In this document: piece by piece, positions 1 to 11,479 of the stretch | How positions within the stretch are numbered: position 1 is the stretch's first letter | Layout of the letters: each line of letters begins with the position of its first letter | Assembly: GCA_029747585.1 (NCBI GenBank) | Contig: JAPEVF010000686.1 | Span: 1-23,997, forward strand | Direction: 5' to 3' | From: Pleurotus djamor | Taxonomy: Eukaryota; Basidiomycota; Agaricomycetes; Agaricales; Pleurotaceae | Length of the DNA: 23,997 bases | Notes under the pieces: generated by a model | Seen by the model: only the letters and a program-made list of their open reading frames with translations | The model's database searches: none | Told to the model about the DNA's origin: nothing | Translations under genes and position numbers: made by a program

Positions 1-689
1 ATCATTCTAGATTTCCTCACATTTTCAATGAAGGGGAAGTGGGNAGCGGAGAGAGGCTTCTACTCCTTTGCATGTGTGCACCAGTTCTGCTGTGTCTTAT
101 AAGCTTCAACACTCCCAGGTCATCCTTTTATGATCCTTTGACCACCTTGTTGTGGGCTAGGACTTTGATGTGCCTTGGTCACCTCCGGAATTATTGTTCC
201 AAGTAAGCTGCCATTTGAGAAGTGGTGATATAAATTGTACTACACTCAAATGGAGAAGGAATCACATAAACACACAGAAGGGTGGGAGAAACAGTGAAGT
301 ATGAAATGCACAAGCCAAGCAGGGGACTAGTTACATGATGTCCTCCAAGCCCTGGCCCTTGTTAGTAATGAGCTGCAGATGTAACAAGTACTTTACTCCA
401 GCTAGAAAATGGCTGAAAATTTTCCACTCATTTGGTGAGCCCACAACCATACAATGATTTCCACTCAAATTTCCCGCTGGATCCACCTGTAATTGTGATG
501 GAGGTACTCCAGATTTTGGCATATAAATAGGCTCGGGATGATTCCGACTTTTGCTGCAGCTTACATGTACTTACAGCTGCTCATATATACAACAGCGAAA
601 ACAATTGAACTACCTTTGCAAGGGGACAGATAAATGTCTTGTTTGTGCTTGTGAGTATCTAAACTCTCTACAGGAGCTTCCAGGGGTGC
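1..689. other. Intergenic or unassigned stretch
   Basis: No gene can be supported here. The stretch looks richer in A and T than the rest of the window. It holds only short open frames without recognisable motifs; the longest on the minus strand (331-522, 63 codons) has no family resemblance that I can see. A TATAAATAG string sits at 522-530 on the plus strand and could be a core promoter, but no credible plus-strand coding exon follows it. Part of this stretch must be the 3' untranslated region of the minus-strand gene ending at 690. No terminal repeats or tRNA-like folds were noticed. Confidence 0.6.
522..530 (+). promoter_or_regulatory. Possible TATA box (orphan)
   Basis: TATAAATAG matches the TATA consensus well, with a G-rich base context just after it. 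The only downstream plus-strand frame is short and unrecognised, and it runs into the 3' end of the minus-strand gene. This could therefore drive a noncoding or antisense transcript, or be a chance match. Confidence 0.2.
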
Positions 690-2441
690 TCAGGCATCTA
701 AGTCAAACCTCAATGATTGCTCTCCCCGCTTCCTATCAATATGCAGCAGTCGTTTGGCCACACACATATAAATAATACGCGTTGAGTTCTGAGACATGGA
801 GGCAATGCCCATCGAGGCCGCTTTTGATGTCAGGGCTTGTTTGGCAGAATTGATCGAGAGTGTATGGGTGGGAGGTTCAGAGATCAGACATAACAGAAGA
901 TGGGCCAGCATCACTTGCTGTAACGTTAGATGATCTGGCGGAGCAGATGAAAGGGTTGAGGCACTGGAAGCAGACGGGGAAGGGGGAACAGATGTTTGAG
1001 ATGATAAGTTTTGCAGACAAGCACTGGAACATTGTTGATCAAAACGTTGAAGCATATCCAGAGGCGTGGAACGCACATTGTAGCCTTGGCGGTCAGAGGC
1101 TTGGTGACCCCGTTGAGATGTCCTGGCATTAGAATGTCACCTACAGTTGCCCAGACTTTCGACTACAGTGGTGGTGCTTAGCGATCGAACACGGAGAGAA
1201 GAGACGGTCATCCAACGCACAGTAATTCGATCAACTTGGGGTGTAACTTTGATTCTACTATTTGTTTTGGGAGATCCCTTTGATTCAACGGGTTGGGCAG
1301 GAGGGGAGGGCGAGGATATTGGAGCAGGCGGGCTGGGTGAGGCCACGGAGGGAGAATTTGAATGATGCGAATCATGTTCAGGAGTTGCATGGGGAGATAG
1401 AGTGGTCCGTGGGGTACTGGGGGAAGGAGAGCGACTGGGTGAGCGTGTAGTTTGAGGAGGCGAGGAGAAGGGGTGTGTCTGAGGACTAAGTAGGACAGAT
1501 GTATCAGGGAGATCGACACGTTCGTTCAACAAAAGGCCTTCGCTGGAAGCCAGATTGAAATTGAGTCCAGCGGTGGTAGGAGTATTCCAAAAGCCAATCT
1601 CGTTCTCTGGGGAGTCGTCGAGAGGTTCCGGGGCAGGGGGAGCAGGGCGTTGGATAGGAGCCAGTCGATGTCGTGAAACGGCGTCTCTCTGGGGATGATC
1701 GTCACTGTAGATTCGGTGTGTCGACGAGGAAGGGGTAATGTTACCTGTTGCTTGAGCAGGGCTACGCGATCTTGAAGGAGCTCAAGTTTGTGTTGTTGTT
1801 CGTCGGCTTGTAGCTTGGGCTGTGAAGTAGCCTCGGTCGGTATCTGTGAAAGCCACGGTCAGCGACGTAGCAAGCGGTTGACGTGCTATTTCACCGATGC
1901 TAACTGTTGCTCCAGCTCTGCAATTCTGGCACGAGAGACATGAAGTTGATCGATCAGAGCGTCGACTTGGGCGGTGGCGCGAGGCATGGCTCGCACATTA
2001 TGGCTGGAATGCGATCCGAAAAGCTGTGAGGCGAAGGATACAGGTATTGGTGAAAGAAATAGACATACTATCGCGAGATGTACTTTGTGGCAGCCTGGAG
2101 ATATATCTCTGGCTCGGGGGCAGCAGAGGGTTTTGCGGGACGCGCTTGTCGCCTCAACGGAGTCGCGCCGTGGAAAGGAACGCGTTCGACTTTTGGCGCA
2201 TTCTGGACAGAGGCTGGATGATCATTTGCAAGGGACTTTTGAGGGCGGGTGAGGCTGAAGAGGCCGAGTTCTGAGACGGAGTCGATGTCGCGAATGAGAT
2301 CGCCGAGCGGGGTGTTGAGGACAGCGACGGNTGAAGGGGCNTGGGGGCATCGGGGACGCCGTCGCTGGCGCAGGTGTTTGCAGCAGCAGCGTCGATGGAC
2401 TTCGTGACGAGAGAGAATCGGTCGATTTGTTGAGAGAGCAT
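690..2441 (-). CDS. Coiled-coil protein, possible DASH complex subunit Spc34-like
   Basis: The model has exons at about 2441-2332, then 2330-2069, 2003-1895, 1843-1745, 1688-1221, 1162-1077 and 1023-690, and codes for about 485 residues. All junctions after the first close in phase. The N-terminal region has NTPLGDLIRDIDSVSELGLF and then PEIYLQAATKYISRY, which recall the LIRDTE..E.ALF block of fungal Spc34, a subunit of the microtubule-coupling DASH ring at kinetochores. A Gln/Leu-rich coiled coil follows (ALIDQLHVSRARIAELEQQL). After that come a long Ser/Pro-rich linker, a VWATVGDILMPGHLNG block, and a C-terminal helical block ending KRLLHIDRKRGEQSLRFDL. The protein is longer than yeast Spc34 (about 295 aa). 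The gene is divergent from the DOCK gene. The first exon is uncertain because two N bases at 2331 and 2341 coincide with a frame change. The family call is tentative; the existence of the gene is well supported by splicing coherence. Confidence 0.5.
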
Positions 2442-2485
2442 GAGAGAAAGAGAGAGCACAGGGTCACGCTCCTTTGACCTCAACC
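2442..2485. promoter_or_regulatory. Shared divergent promoter of Spc34-like and DOCK genes
   Basis: Only 44 bases separate the two opposed ATG codons (2441 minus, 2486 plus). The core promoters and 5' untranslated regions must overlap each other or extend into the opposite gene. The segment is rich in GAGA-type repeats (GAGAGAAAGAGAGAG, 2441-2455) and has no TATA box. Confidence 0.45.
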
Positions 2486-5400
2486 ATGACAGCAGGGGGC
2501 GGTCATCGCAAGGGCGTATGGCAGCCTCTCCCCCTCGTCGTATACGGCTATGCAATCCACCCACTCTCCCCCTCGCGCAGAGACACACGCATTTCACATC
2601 GAGGAACACGCCTATCCGTCGTCACCGAAGCCTCAAACGACGACCAAATGGCTCACAGGGACATTGTCTCTCTCGAGGTCGGCGACGAGGTCTACGCCTT
2701 TGAAAAGTACACCCCAAGGGCTAAGGAGGTCGAGGGCGACTGGTATCGCGGGTGCGTCTTCCTTCTCCTCGTTCTTCTCCTCGTCGTACTCATCCTGCCC
2801 ACCACCGCCTCAGCTATGTCGTATGTACCTCAAGACGTCCCCCGGTCGCCTGGTCTTCCTCCTCAGATCCTTCTGCAGTCATCAAAGCGTCCCCAAAGGC
2901 AGAAGAGCAGCAGGTCTTCATAGGCATCTTCCCTGCCTCCTTCATCTACGTTCGCGACCAACTTGCCGACGCAGAAGGTCGTCTTCATGACCTCGCAGCC
3001 TCCTGGCTCAGCGCCAACGCCCTTCCTAGAGAGTCCTCCCTCATCGTAGACGGTATCGACGACCAATGGAAGGATAAACCGAATGGTACATCTCACGAGC
3101 CTGCAGACGACGAAAGCGCACTCGTCTCCATCAAGAAATCCTCCTTCAAACTCGCCCCTCCTCCAGAACAAGCCAATTCATCTCGCGCGGGCCTTGCTGT
3201 CTATGCAACTAGCCTGCGCTCTTCTTCCCCGGCAGAGTCTCAGCTTGAGAAGCCATCCCCTCCCAGGCCTTCACTCAAATCAGGCGACGATACCGCTGCA
3301 GGCGCGGAACAACCCATCATCGACGAAATAGCCTCTGCCCTAAGAGAATGGCATTCCCTCACATTTCAATATCTTGCACGCCGCGACTACAGGCTATTCC
3401 ATACCGTCAAGCAGCATATCGAAGCCCTTCATCTCGGTCGCAGACAACTTCTTGCCCAAACTTTGAGCGCGGAGGAGACCATCAACTTACGGCGCGAGTG
3501 TGTCACCAGGCTGGTCAGTGGCAACATCGTCCAGGGCTTGGACGTCATCGTACGCCACCCTACCTGGGGAAGTCTGGTATCCGTCGACGTCGAAGGCGAA
3601 GTGGACCCTCGGAGTTGGGTCAGTGCGGTGAGGATGTATGCCATGCAAGCGTCTTTAGCCTACCTCAGTGCGCCCACCGACATCACCAAACACATGAGAA
3701 CTCCCCTCCCTTCCACTTCCAACGGTGATTCTTCCCTTGGCGCACCCGCACCGACTCCAGCACATTCTGTTTTCCCAGATCTCCCCCGACACAAACATCG
3801 GACGCGTTCAATCGGCTGCCTCGATCATGAACCCGCAGGAATGCCTCCCCCTTCCAAATTCTACCACATGTACCTCGACGTCCGAGCATTTGTGGCTTCC
3901 CCTTGTTCACCTGGCGAGACGGCCGAGCTCTATTTTTCCCTTTATAACCGAGCAGAATCTCAGTTCATCACTGAAGACTTTTGCGTCGTTCTCAACCACA
4001 ATGGTGTCCTCGCCAGAGATCCTTCTTCCCGCATTCGCACTCTATTCGTTGACCTAGCACTATCGGACATACAAGACCCGATATATCTTGTATGTCGCAT
4101 CGTTCGTAATGGAGCCCTCAAAATTAGCCAAGGAATGAGCTCTGGACTACCGTATGATGCAGGGCGAAGGACGTCAGAGCTCTCTGTCCGTCCGACCTCC
4201 AGCGGGGGTGGATTTGAGTATGCGTACGAGTCTCGCACGAGCCTGGGAGAAAGCCCTTTCCAGTTTCGAAGGCCTTTCGGTTGCGCTGTGCTCGAGCTCA
4301 CGCAACTGGGCAGCATGGCTATAGATGATTCAAACATAACTCCAATCAAGGAGTACAATATGCCAATATTCATACCGACCAACGAAGCCACCTTTTCTAT
4401 GCTGCACCAAGACATCATAAATGGAACATCGAAGGAGTTCGAGAAGTCTCCGAGGTGTGTTGTTACTTCTTTAGGCTAAGTTGATACAGTTATACTTACA
4501 TCTTTGCCTTTAGAGCAGAGATGCTCGCTGTTTCAGTCAAGACTTTCCGAGGCGACGCCAGTACGATCATCAGAGAACATACATCTCTCCTCCAGGACAC
4601 GCCCCCCACTCTGCGCCTAGGATTCCCTGATGTTGTGTTCCCTGGTGATACGCGCAACGAACTCTATATCAAGCTATGGAGTGGCGATTTTGTGGTAAAC
4701 CACAGTGCCTCCGGTCGACTAGGCATGAGCTTTCCTCGTGCACAGATGGGCCCTGTCGCAAACAATGTCCAGGTCTCTGTTGAAGTCCGAGATCAAGATG
4801 GTCGTGTCATTGAGAACATTATCGCTCCCGGGAGTGGCGAGCCTCCGGTCACTACCTTCCATTCAATTGTCTTTCAGCGATGCAACCAACCGACGTATGG
4901 CGAGTTGATTAAAATCCAGCTACCTTCTCGAGGAATGCCAAACTGGCATCTCTTCTTCACATTCCGTAACCGTAGCTCACGCGAAAAGGCTGCAAACAGA
5001 ATGTCAACGGCAGACTTCATGGACCGGCCATTCGCATTCGCTTTCCAACCCCTTTTCCCTGACAAGCGCGCCTTCATAGAAGACGGTAGTCATGTTCTTG
5101 CCCTGTACCGGGCAGACAAACTGGGTCAACTCTCCCCGGAGATGTATCTCTCTTCGGCGTATCTGGTTTCTTCCCCCAAACCTGACGTTCCTGTCAATCC
5201 TGACCTGCAAAGGCTGGCCCCGCCGCTACGCGACTCTTTCACGATCCGTACTTCATTATGTTCCACCAAATTCACTCAGAACTCCGTCTTACTCAGCCTC
5301 CTCAATTGGGAAAAACTTGCCGACAAGACTTTCCTGTCGCGAATATTGTCCCAGTTCACCTTCGTGGGCGAGGTCGAGATTGTCAAGTTTCTTCGCGATA

Positions 5401-8400
5401 TCTTCGACTCTTTGTTTGGAATTCTCGTATCACCATTCAATAACTCGGGCGAGTTTGACGGTGCCGTGTTCGACGCTCTCGTGATCGTTTTGGGCATTGT
5501 ACAGGATCGTCGCTTCAGCAACTTCCAACCGGTCCTGGACGTCTACATCGAGAAACACTTCACATGTGCGACCGCTTCTTCTCGTATGATTCACTCAATG
5601 AACCGCTTGCTCGCTAACCCGACGTCTCCTGAGTGCGCATCTCCGTTGCGCGGTGCTCTCAAAGTATGGTACTACATATTCAAATTCATTGCGCGATCAC
5701 GTGAGATCCAGAAGGCCAAGGAGCTGGGTATGGGAGGAGGAGCGACCGCCGACCATCTTGAAAAGACGTTTAAGCGTGAACTGAACAACCACCTTCTGGA
5801 GGTCAATCGAATGATGTCCATAACCTCTCCTCCCTCAGTCATCGGAACTCAGACCATCGCCCTCCAACACTTCACTTCCATCCTTCCCGAGCTAGCGAAG
5901 ATTTTTACCACCGTCGAACTCGTCACAATTGCCACAACTTTCGCCAACGCCGTGACTTCTCCCAAACGGAACATTGTCATCTGGAAATTGATCATGTACC
6001 TACAGATTGTCAAAGGTTTCCTGTTCGATAACCATAAATCCCGCCCACTTTTGGTTGACGCAGTGGTCATCTGGATCAAGCCACACTTCGGACGCTTCGA
6101 CGACTACAATTTCCAGCAGGCCGGCGACGGTGACTCAACACCAGATGCTGCGCGGATTAATTGGTTGGAAAATACTCGACTCTGTGTCACCATTGTCGCC
6201 GTGATGCTCGATAAGCTACAGCAGAATCTCGTTTCACCTGTGATCACTTCCGACAGAGTCCTACTACGTCAAGAGCAAGATAACGTTGAATGCTTATTAC
6301 CACTCCTCCCAAGGTATGCATTATCCATCTAACTGTGAACATTTGGCTCACACATTTTCATAGGCTGTTGGACTCCTACCGTGAACTCCTAAACCCTGTC
6401 TCTAAGAAAACCATCCTTGACCGACATAGAAATTCAAACAATGGGAAACCTCCGCCTCCCGTCACCTTCCCCGAGGCTTACCCGTTTACTCTGGTATCCT
6501 GTCTTCCCGAAGGCGCGAAGCTGCAAGAGGGTTCAGGAGAAGAGGCTTCGTATTTCTTTCCTGGAGCCGGCGAGTCCGCGATTGTACTCCTTGTTTTAAT
6601 CCTTGCATCTCCTCGCCGGCATTTGGAAGAATTCCTTGCTTCGTGCCTTGATATCGAAGGTCGTGAGCGATTTTCGGCATTCCTTTTGCAGTTCTTCAAG
6701 GTATCTACCTCGATACTGGAGAATGAAGCCTTCCCGAAGACATGGCTCAACGTGAATATCCTTGCTCACAAAGTCCTCATCAAGATGATGGACCCGATTG
6801 CTACAATTTTGAACAAGGAATTTTTGCCTTCAACACCCCCAACCGACAAGCAATTCAACCCAAACTTATGGCGAGAGGCCTTCCATATGTTGCTGAAGCT
6901 TTTATCTTCTGAGCAACTGGTTATCGAGGAGTTCAGTCCTCAAGTGCGTCTTTCCATATAAATATGCACTCACGACTGACCGGTAGCGTTAGAAACAACG
7001 AGCTGTCTGGCGGCTGGCAGGGAATATCCGCGGGGAAGGCGCTGCCATATTGCTCAAACTCTGGAACGCTCTCTCTCTGACACCGCAGTCCGGTGAAGTG
7101 GATGACTCAATAGCGCGCTGTGGGGTATGTGATACCCATACACACTTCACCCAAACGCTGAATTGTTTTTTGCACCTCTAGGGATATCAAATTTTCCTCA
7201 ATCCTTTAGTCGGCCATGTTGTCCACCTCTGCCTCAGTCATCACGATCGACTTCGCAACAACGCGGTCCAGATACTCTACAGTATGATTGTTGCCGAATT
7301 CCAACAAACTGGACACTTCGATGAGATTGAGAATGAGCTGGTCAATCGCCTCGACTCTCTCTTCATGTCTGATAGCAAAGGCGACGATATATCAAGGACT
7401 TTCTTCATTGGCCAGCTTCGACATCTATTTGATACTTCCGATGTGGACGAATCTCTGAGGGAGCGAGTTGCATCTTTCCTTGATTCAGTGGATCTGTTCT
7501 TGGAGTTGTTGCTCAGTGTTCGGGATCTACCCGAAGGAGAGGAATTTGCAGACGATCGGGTGATAGCGACGGTAAGAAAGAGCAAATCTCCTGCTTTCGA
7601 GAACACTGTTTACGTCCTTATTCAATAGCTCCGCCTGATGAACTTCATTCGCCGGATTGGACGCGACGAGATTTATATTAAGTATGTCCATCAACTCGTC
7701 AATGTAGGTGCCCCAAACATTCAAAGTAGCGAAGCTGAATCTTTGCGTAGATGCACTTGCAAGCGCAGAACTATGTAGAAGCTGCCCTGACACTGAAGCT
7801 CCACTCTGACCTTCATGGGTGGGACCTCACCACGTTCGTTGGGCCAATGGAAGATCTTGGTCTACCTCAGCAGTCACAATTTCATCGCAAGGAGACCCTC
7901 TGTCTTCTAATTCTTGATTATCTAGGTGGGTAATTTTCTCAACACAGTATGTATCGGTTCCTTGATGTTGACCCTCCATGTAGGCAAGGGAAAAGCTTGG
8001 GAGAAAGCCATCGAAATCTGCAAAGAATTGGCTTTACAGCATGCTGAGGTTACATTCAATTAGTAAGGACATTCACGGTTTGGGCATTAGCAGTTTTTGA
8101 TCCTCCTGTAGCGGTCGTCTTTCAGAGATTCTCCGTCACCAAGCCGCGCTATACGAGCACATCGTCACAGACCAGAGGTACTACTCTGACTACTACCGTG
8201 TGGCTTTCTTTGGCAATTTCCCCGCTGCTATCCGCGATAAACGCTTCATAGTGCGTCGAGCCTCTCTCATTCTCTCCTACCTTCCTTCCAATTTAACCAT
8301 TTTTCAACAGTATCGCGGTTACGAATGGGAGAAATTCGGAGCCTTCTGTGAGAGGATGCTCAATAAGCATCCTGGAGCTCAGCTTTTGAAATCAATGGGC

Positions 8401-9723
8401 GATCCCCCGGTTGATATACGCTTCGGGAACGACCAATACATACAATGCACTGCAGTCAATCCTGAGCCCGATCGAACACTTCAAATATTCACCAACCCCG
8501 ACGTCCCGTTGTCCGTAAGGACCTATTATGAACACAGGCACGTAACTTCTAGTGGTTTCTTTTTCACTCGTGGTAACCCATGTATCTTCGCAGTGCCATC
8601 AATCTGTTCAGTTGCTCACGCCCCATCCGGAAGCTGATGCGGGACGGTACTGAGGAAGTGTGGACGGAGAAAACATTCTTCACAACTGAAGAAGAATTTC
8701 CTACAGTGTTGCGCCGTTCAGAAGTCGTGGAAATTGTCGTCACGGAGATCTCGCCCTTGGAGAGCGCCTTGACAGAGGTCGAGAGCAAGACCAAAGAGCT
8801 AGGGGCCCTTAACCAGAAGTTCTCCGCCCTTGCGAAGACAGCCCACACAGTGTCTACCAATGCCTTATCCATGTGCCTTAACGGTGCCGTGGACGCTCCG
8901 ACGAACAGCGGAGTCGCTGCGTATCGTCAGACGTTCCTTACTCCAGAATATTTGTCCAAAAATCAAGATCGAGTCGAACTCATCGACAAATTGAAGACAG
9001 CCATTGACGATCAGGTATGTCCTTCACTAAATGTATCGAAGGTACCATTGATCCATAATCACAATCTAGGTTCGCATGATAGATAGCTGCCTCAAATTGC
9101 ATGGTCAACTATGCCCCCATGAATTTATATCCTTCCACGAAACGTTGGAGAAGTTCTTCAAGAAGAATTTCCGTGAAGAAATTCATCGGCTTAACTTGGA
9201 GAATGCACCTTCCGACCAGACCACTGCCTCTACACCTCAGAATGAACTCGCCCATTCACAATACCAATCATCCCTCTACGAGCACTCGATTTCGCGACGT
9301 TCGCTATCAACTTCATCGACCAGCAGAGCTCCCTTCGTCATACCTCCCCTACAACTTGGTCGATCCGTACTGACACCTCCCCCTTCATCTCCCAACTCCC
9401 CCACAAGCCCTGTTGAAAACGGAGCTCACTCGAAACAAACCCCTCTCCAACGTCACCTCGCACATCTCGCGCGTCATGGTATCAACGGAGTCTCCTCCGC
9501 TCCCGGTGAAAACGGAGGGAGCGATTCACTTTCGCTTGAATCCCCGCGCAATTCTTCTGTCAACCTAGTGAATGGTATACATTCTGTTCACGGTCCGCAG
9601 ATGTCTGGGGCCTCTGTCATGAGCTCGAACATAGGTAGCTTAGGCTCCTTGGGTTCACTGAAAGGCCGATTTTCACGGTTTGGAAGCCTGAAATTCGGTC
9701 GTCGCGGTGCCTCTAGTTCATGA
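2486..9723 (+). CDS. DCK1: DOCK-family Rho/Rac guanine nucleotide exchange factor
   Basis: This DOCK protein would load GTP on Rac/Cdc42/Rho5-type GTPases, with ELMO/Lmo1 as the known partner of the family, at the cell cortex. Exons: 2486-2751, 2814-4454, 4514-6313, 6364-6943, 6993-7124, 7182-7571, 7629-7703, 7751-7925, 7984-8062, 8112-8250, 8311-8537, 8594-9014, 9070-9723, giving 2192 aa. An SH3 domain (residues about 12-125; VGDEVYAFEKY, FIGIFPASFIYV) is split by intron 1. A helical DOCK N-region follows (REWHSLTFQYLARRDY, LDVIVRHPTWG). DHR-1/C2 lies at about 670-840 (NELYIKLWSGDF, FAFAFQPLFPDKRAFIEDG). DHR-2 lies at about 1604-2010 (NYVEAALTLKLHSDLHGW, INLFSCSRPIRK, YRQTFLTPEY). The C-terminal tail is Ser/Pro-rich with a basic-hydrophobic end. 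The first ATG in frame (2486) precedes PLVVYGYAIHP, the usual start of fungal DOCKs. The intron after 8537 must use a GC donor. Confidence 0.93.
8251..8310 (+). other. Stop-free 60-base intron in DOCK DHR-2
   Basis: GTGCGT to CAACAG, 60 bases, phase 0, with no in-frame stop. Splicing joins IRDKRFI to YRGYEWEKFG, which is the arrangement expected for DHR-2. Retention would insert 20 residues without shifting the frame, so reading-frame tests alone would miss this intron. Confidence 0.75.
8538..8593 (+). other. GC-AG intron in the DOCK gene
   Basis: Reading must pass from TYYEH to AINLFSCSRP, a contiguous block in DHR-2 domains. Nearby GT donors leave phase 0 or 1, whereas the acceptor CAG at 8591-8593 needs phase 2. 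A GC donor (CAG|GCACGT) after 8537 gives AG+T, a Ser, and restores the frame. The intron is 56 bases. This is inferred from frame and family fit, without transcript evidence. Confidence 0.7.
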
Positions 9724-9844
9724 CATCGGTGTTTATCATATCTCTTCGTTCCTTGCTACTANTTTTTTTATATTCCCTCTGGATTTTGATCATTGTATGT
9801 AGTCTTTGAATGCACATCTCATTAAGGAATGGTATACTACAAGA

Positions 9845-9850
9845 AATAAA
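9845..9850 (+). terminator. AATAAA polyadenylation signal for the DOCK gene
   Basis: A canonical AATAAA hexamer lies about 120 bases after the DOCK stop codon and about 30 bases before the stop of the convergent MedA-like gene. The two 3' untranslated regions probably overlap. Fungal poly(A) signals are degenerate, so this is only a plausible site. Confidence 0.4.
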
Positions 9851-9876
9851 TAGTCAAGAGCTATGTACGGTCCAGT

Positions 9877-11479
9877 CTAAACGTCACAGAGGTATGTGAA
9901 TTCCTCCAATGGTTCTTTCGATGATGTCGGTCTTTTCTCCTGATGAAACGGTCAGAACGAAAGACATGACATGGGCCAAGGGAAGGATACTCACATAACG
10001 TGAGGTCCAGTCGTTTTGAGAACGCTCAGATAGCAGGGATAGGCTAGTGTCTGAGTCTGATGGGTCGGACGCGGCGAGCGAGGACATGGGCATATAAGGA
10101 GGATCGTCAATCGGATACCAAGACTTTTGACCAGGGACAACAACTTGGTCATGGGCCGTATCATCGATGCTTGGCACCAGAGTCGGTTCAACGTCCGTTC
10201 GCGAAAGTTCATGGGCCGGAATCTCAAGGTCGATGATAGTCTGACAAAGTTGCATCCGTCAGTACTTACTTGCTCACCCACGACGATGACGGAAGGAACG
10301 GACGCCAACTCACATATTTCGATAAAATCTTATAAAGAGCCTGATTCAACAACTCCCACGCAAACACCTTCACATCCTTCTCAATATTCCTCGGCTTCGG
10401 ATGGGGAAACCCCATAATCCTCTGAAAAAACCGCTCAAACCCGCGTTTATGCTTCGACACCGTAATCGGGCGGAGTCCCTCCAAATTCCGCCTAATACGA
10501 TTCTTCTCATCCACGGGAAACTCGTCGTTGGTGAGTTTCTCCAGCAACGCGATGATATCCACCGACGTCACGAAACACGCGTCCGTCTCGGGGCGGAGGA
10601 TACACGAAATCACTGTATCCGTCTCGCGGTACTCTTCGAGCGTAATCGGCTCACACGACACGATCAACGTCCTCCCTTCTTGGACTTTACGAAACTTGAC
10701 CAGCCGGCGACCTTGACGCCTCTCCTCCGCGGTCCAGTCGAGGACCATATTCTCCAACGGGGTAAGTAGTTGCAGGATGGGGGTGAGGTCGTTGTCCGAA
10801 GGCGAGGAATTGAGTTTCGGACGGCGAGAGATTTGGGGGTGATGTGTTACGGGGGGATCGTCGAGCGTTTCGCTGAGTAGTCGCTCGATAGGCACGTCAT
10901 TTGGTATCCGGTAGACGGGGGTGCCAGACCGCGAGAAACGCGATATTTTCGCGACAGGAGAGGTCGCGACGACTTCTTCAAACGCCGTCTCTTCTTTCTC
11001 AACCCATCAGCTTGCATTCAAAGATACACAGAAACGAACACACGCTCACCTTGCTTACTATACGCAAACTCCCCACACGGCGCAGTCTCAATAACCGCAT
11101 CATTAGGATCCAACAGCTGCACAGAAATCGGAACGACAAAACCAGAACTCGTCGACCTTGGCGGCGCCGAAGCCGTCACATCCCAGTACTCCCCACTCGG
11201 AAACTCATGAACGGTCGTCGCGACCGCCCGCTGGCCAAACAACAGCCTCGTGCTAATCTCCGTAAACAGAATAGGTTTAATCCGTATCTGCACCGAAACC
11301 ATCGTCCCAGAGTCGCCTCCGAGTTGCTTAAAGCTCAACGGCTGGATGATTCCCGACGCGGAACGGGTGAGGGGGGGCGGAGCGTCGTAGGACGTATAAC
11401 GTCGGGTAAACCCCAACTCTGCGAAAGTGGATTTGGCGTCTACGTCGAGAAACGGTGATTGGAACGAGGAGGAGGCCAT
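9877..11479 (-). CDS. medA: Medusa (MedA)-type developmental regulator, DUF7082
   Basis: Exons: 11479-11050, 10993-10314 (the acceptor could also be three bases further on), 10240-9995 and 9939-9877. The phases close to 472 aa. Residues about 230-370 carry the domain that defines the MedA/Medusa family: LDWTAEERRQGRRLVKF, VISCILRPETDACFVTSVDI, KNRIRRNLEGLRPITVSKHK, and MGFPHPKPRNIEKDVKVF followed by a WELLNQAL helix. The N-terminal half has a strand-rich region (MVSVQIRIKPILF, GFVVPISVQLLDPND) found in the same family. MedA controls conidiophore development in Aspergillus, and its relative Med1 acts in mating and virulence gene expression in Ustilago; the protein is nuclear. No zinc finger or homeodomain is visible. 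The C-terminal tail after the domain is short and acidic. It is convergent with the DOCK gene (153-base gap) and lies downstream of MED27 on the same strand. Confidence 0.85.

Noticed and set aside
2474..2485. A slightly earlier DOCK start at a TTG codon.
   Set aside because: The codon is not ATG; the ATG at 2486 lies just before the conserved SH3 entry.
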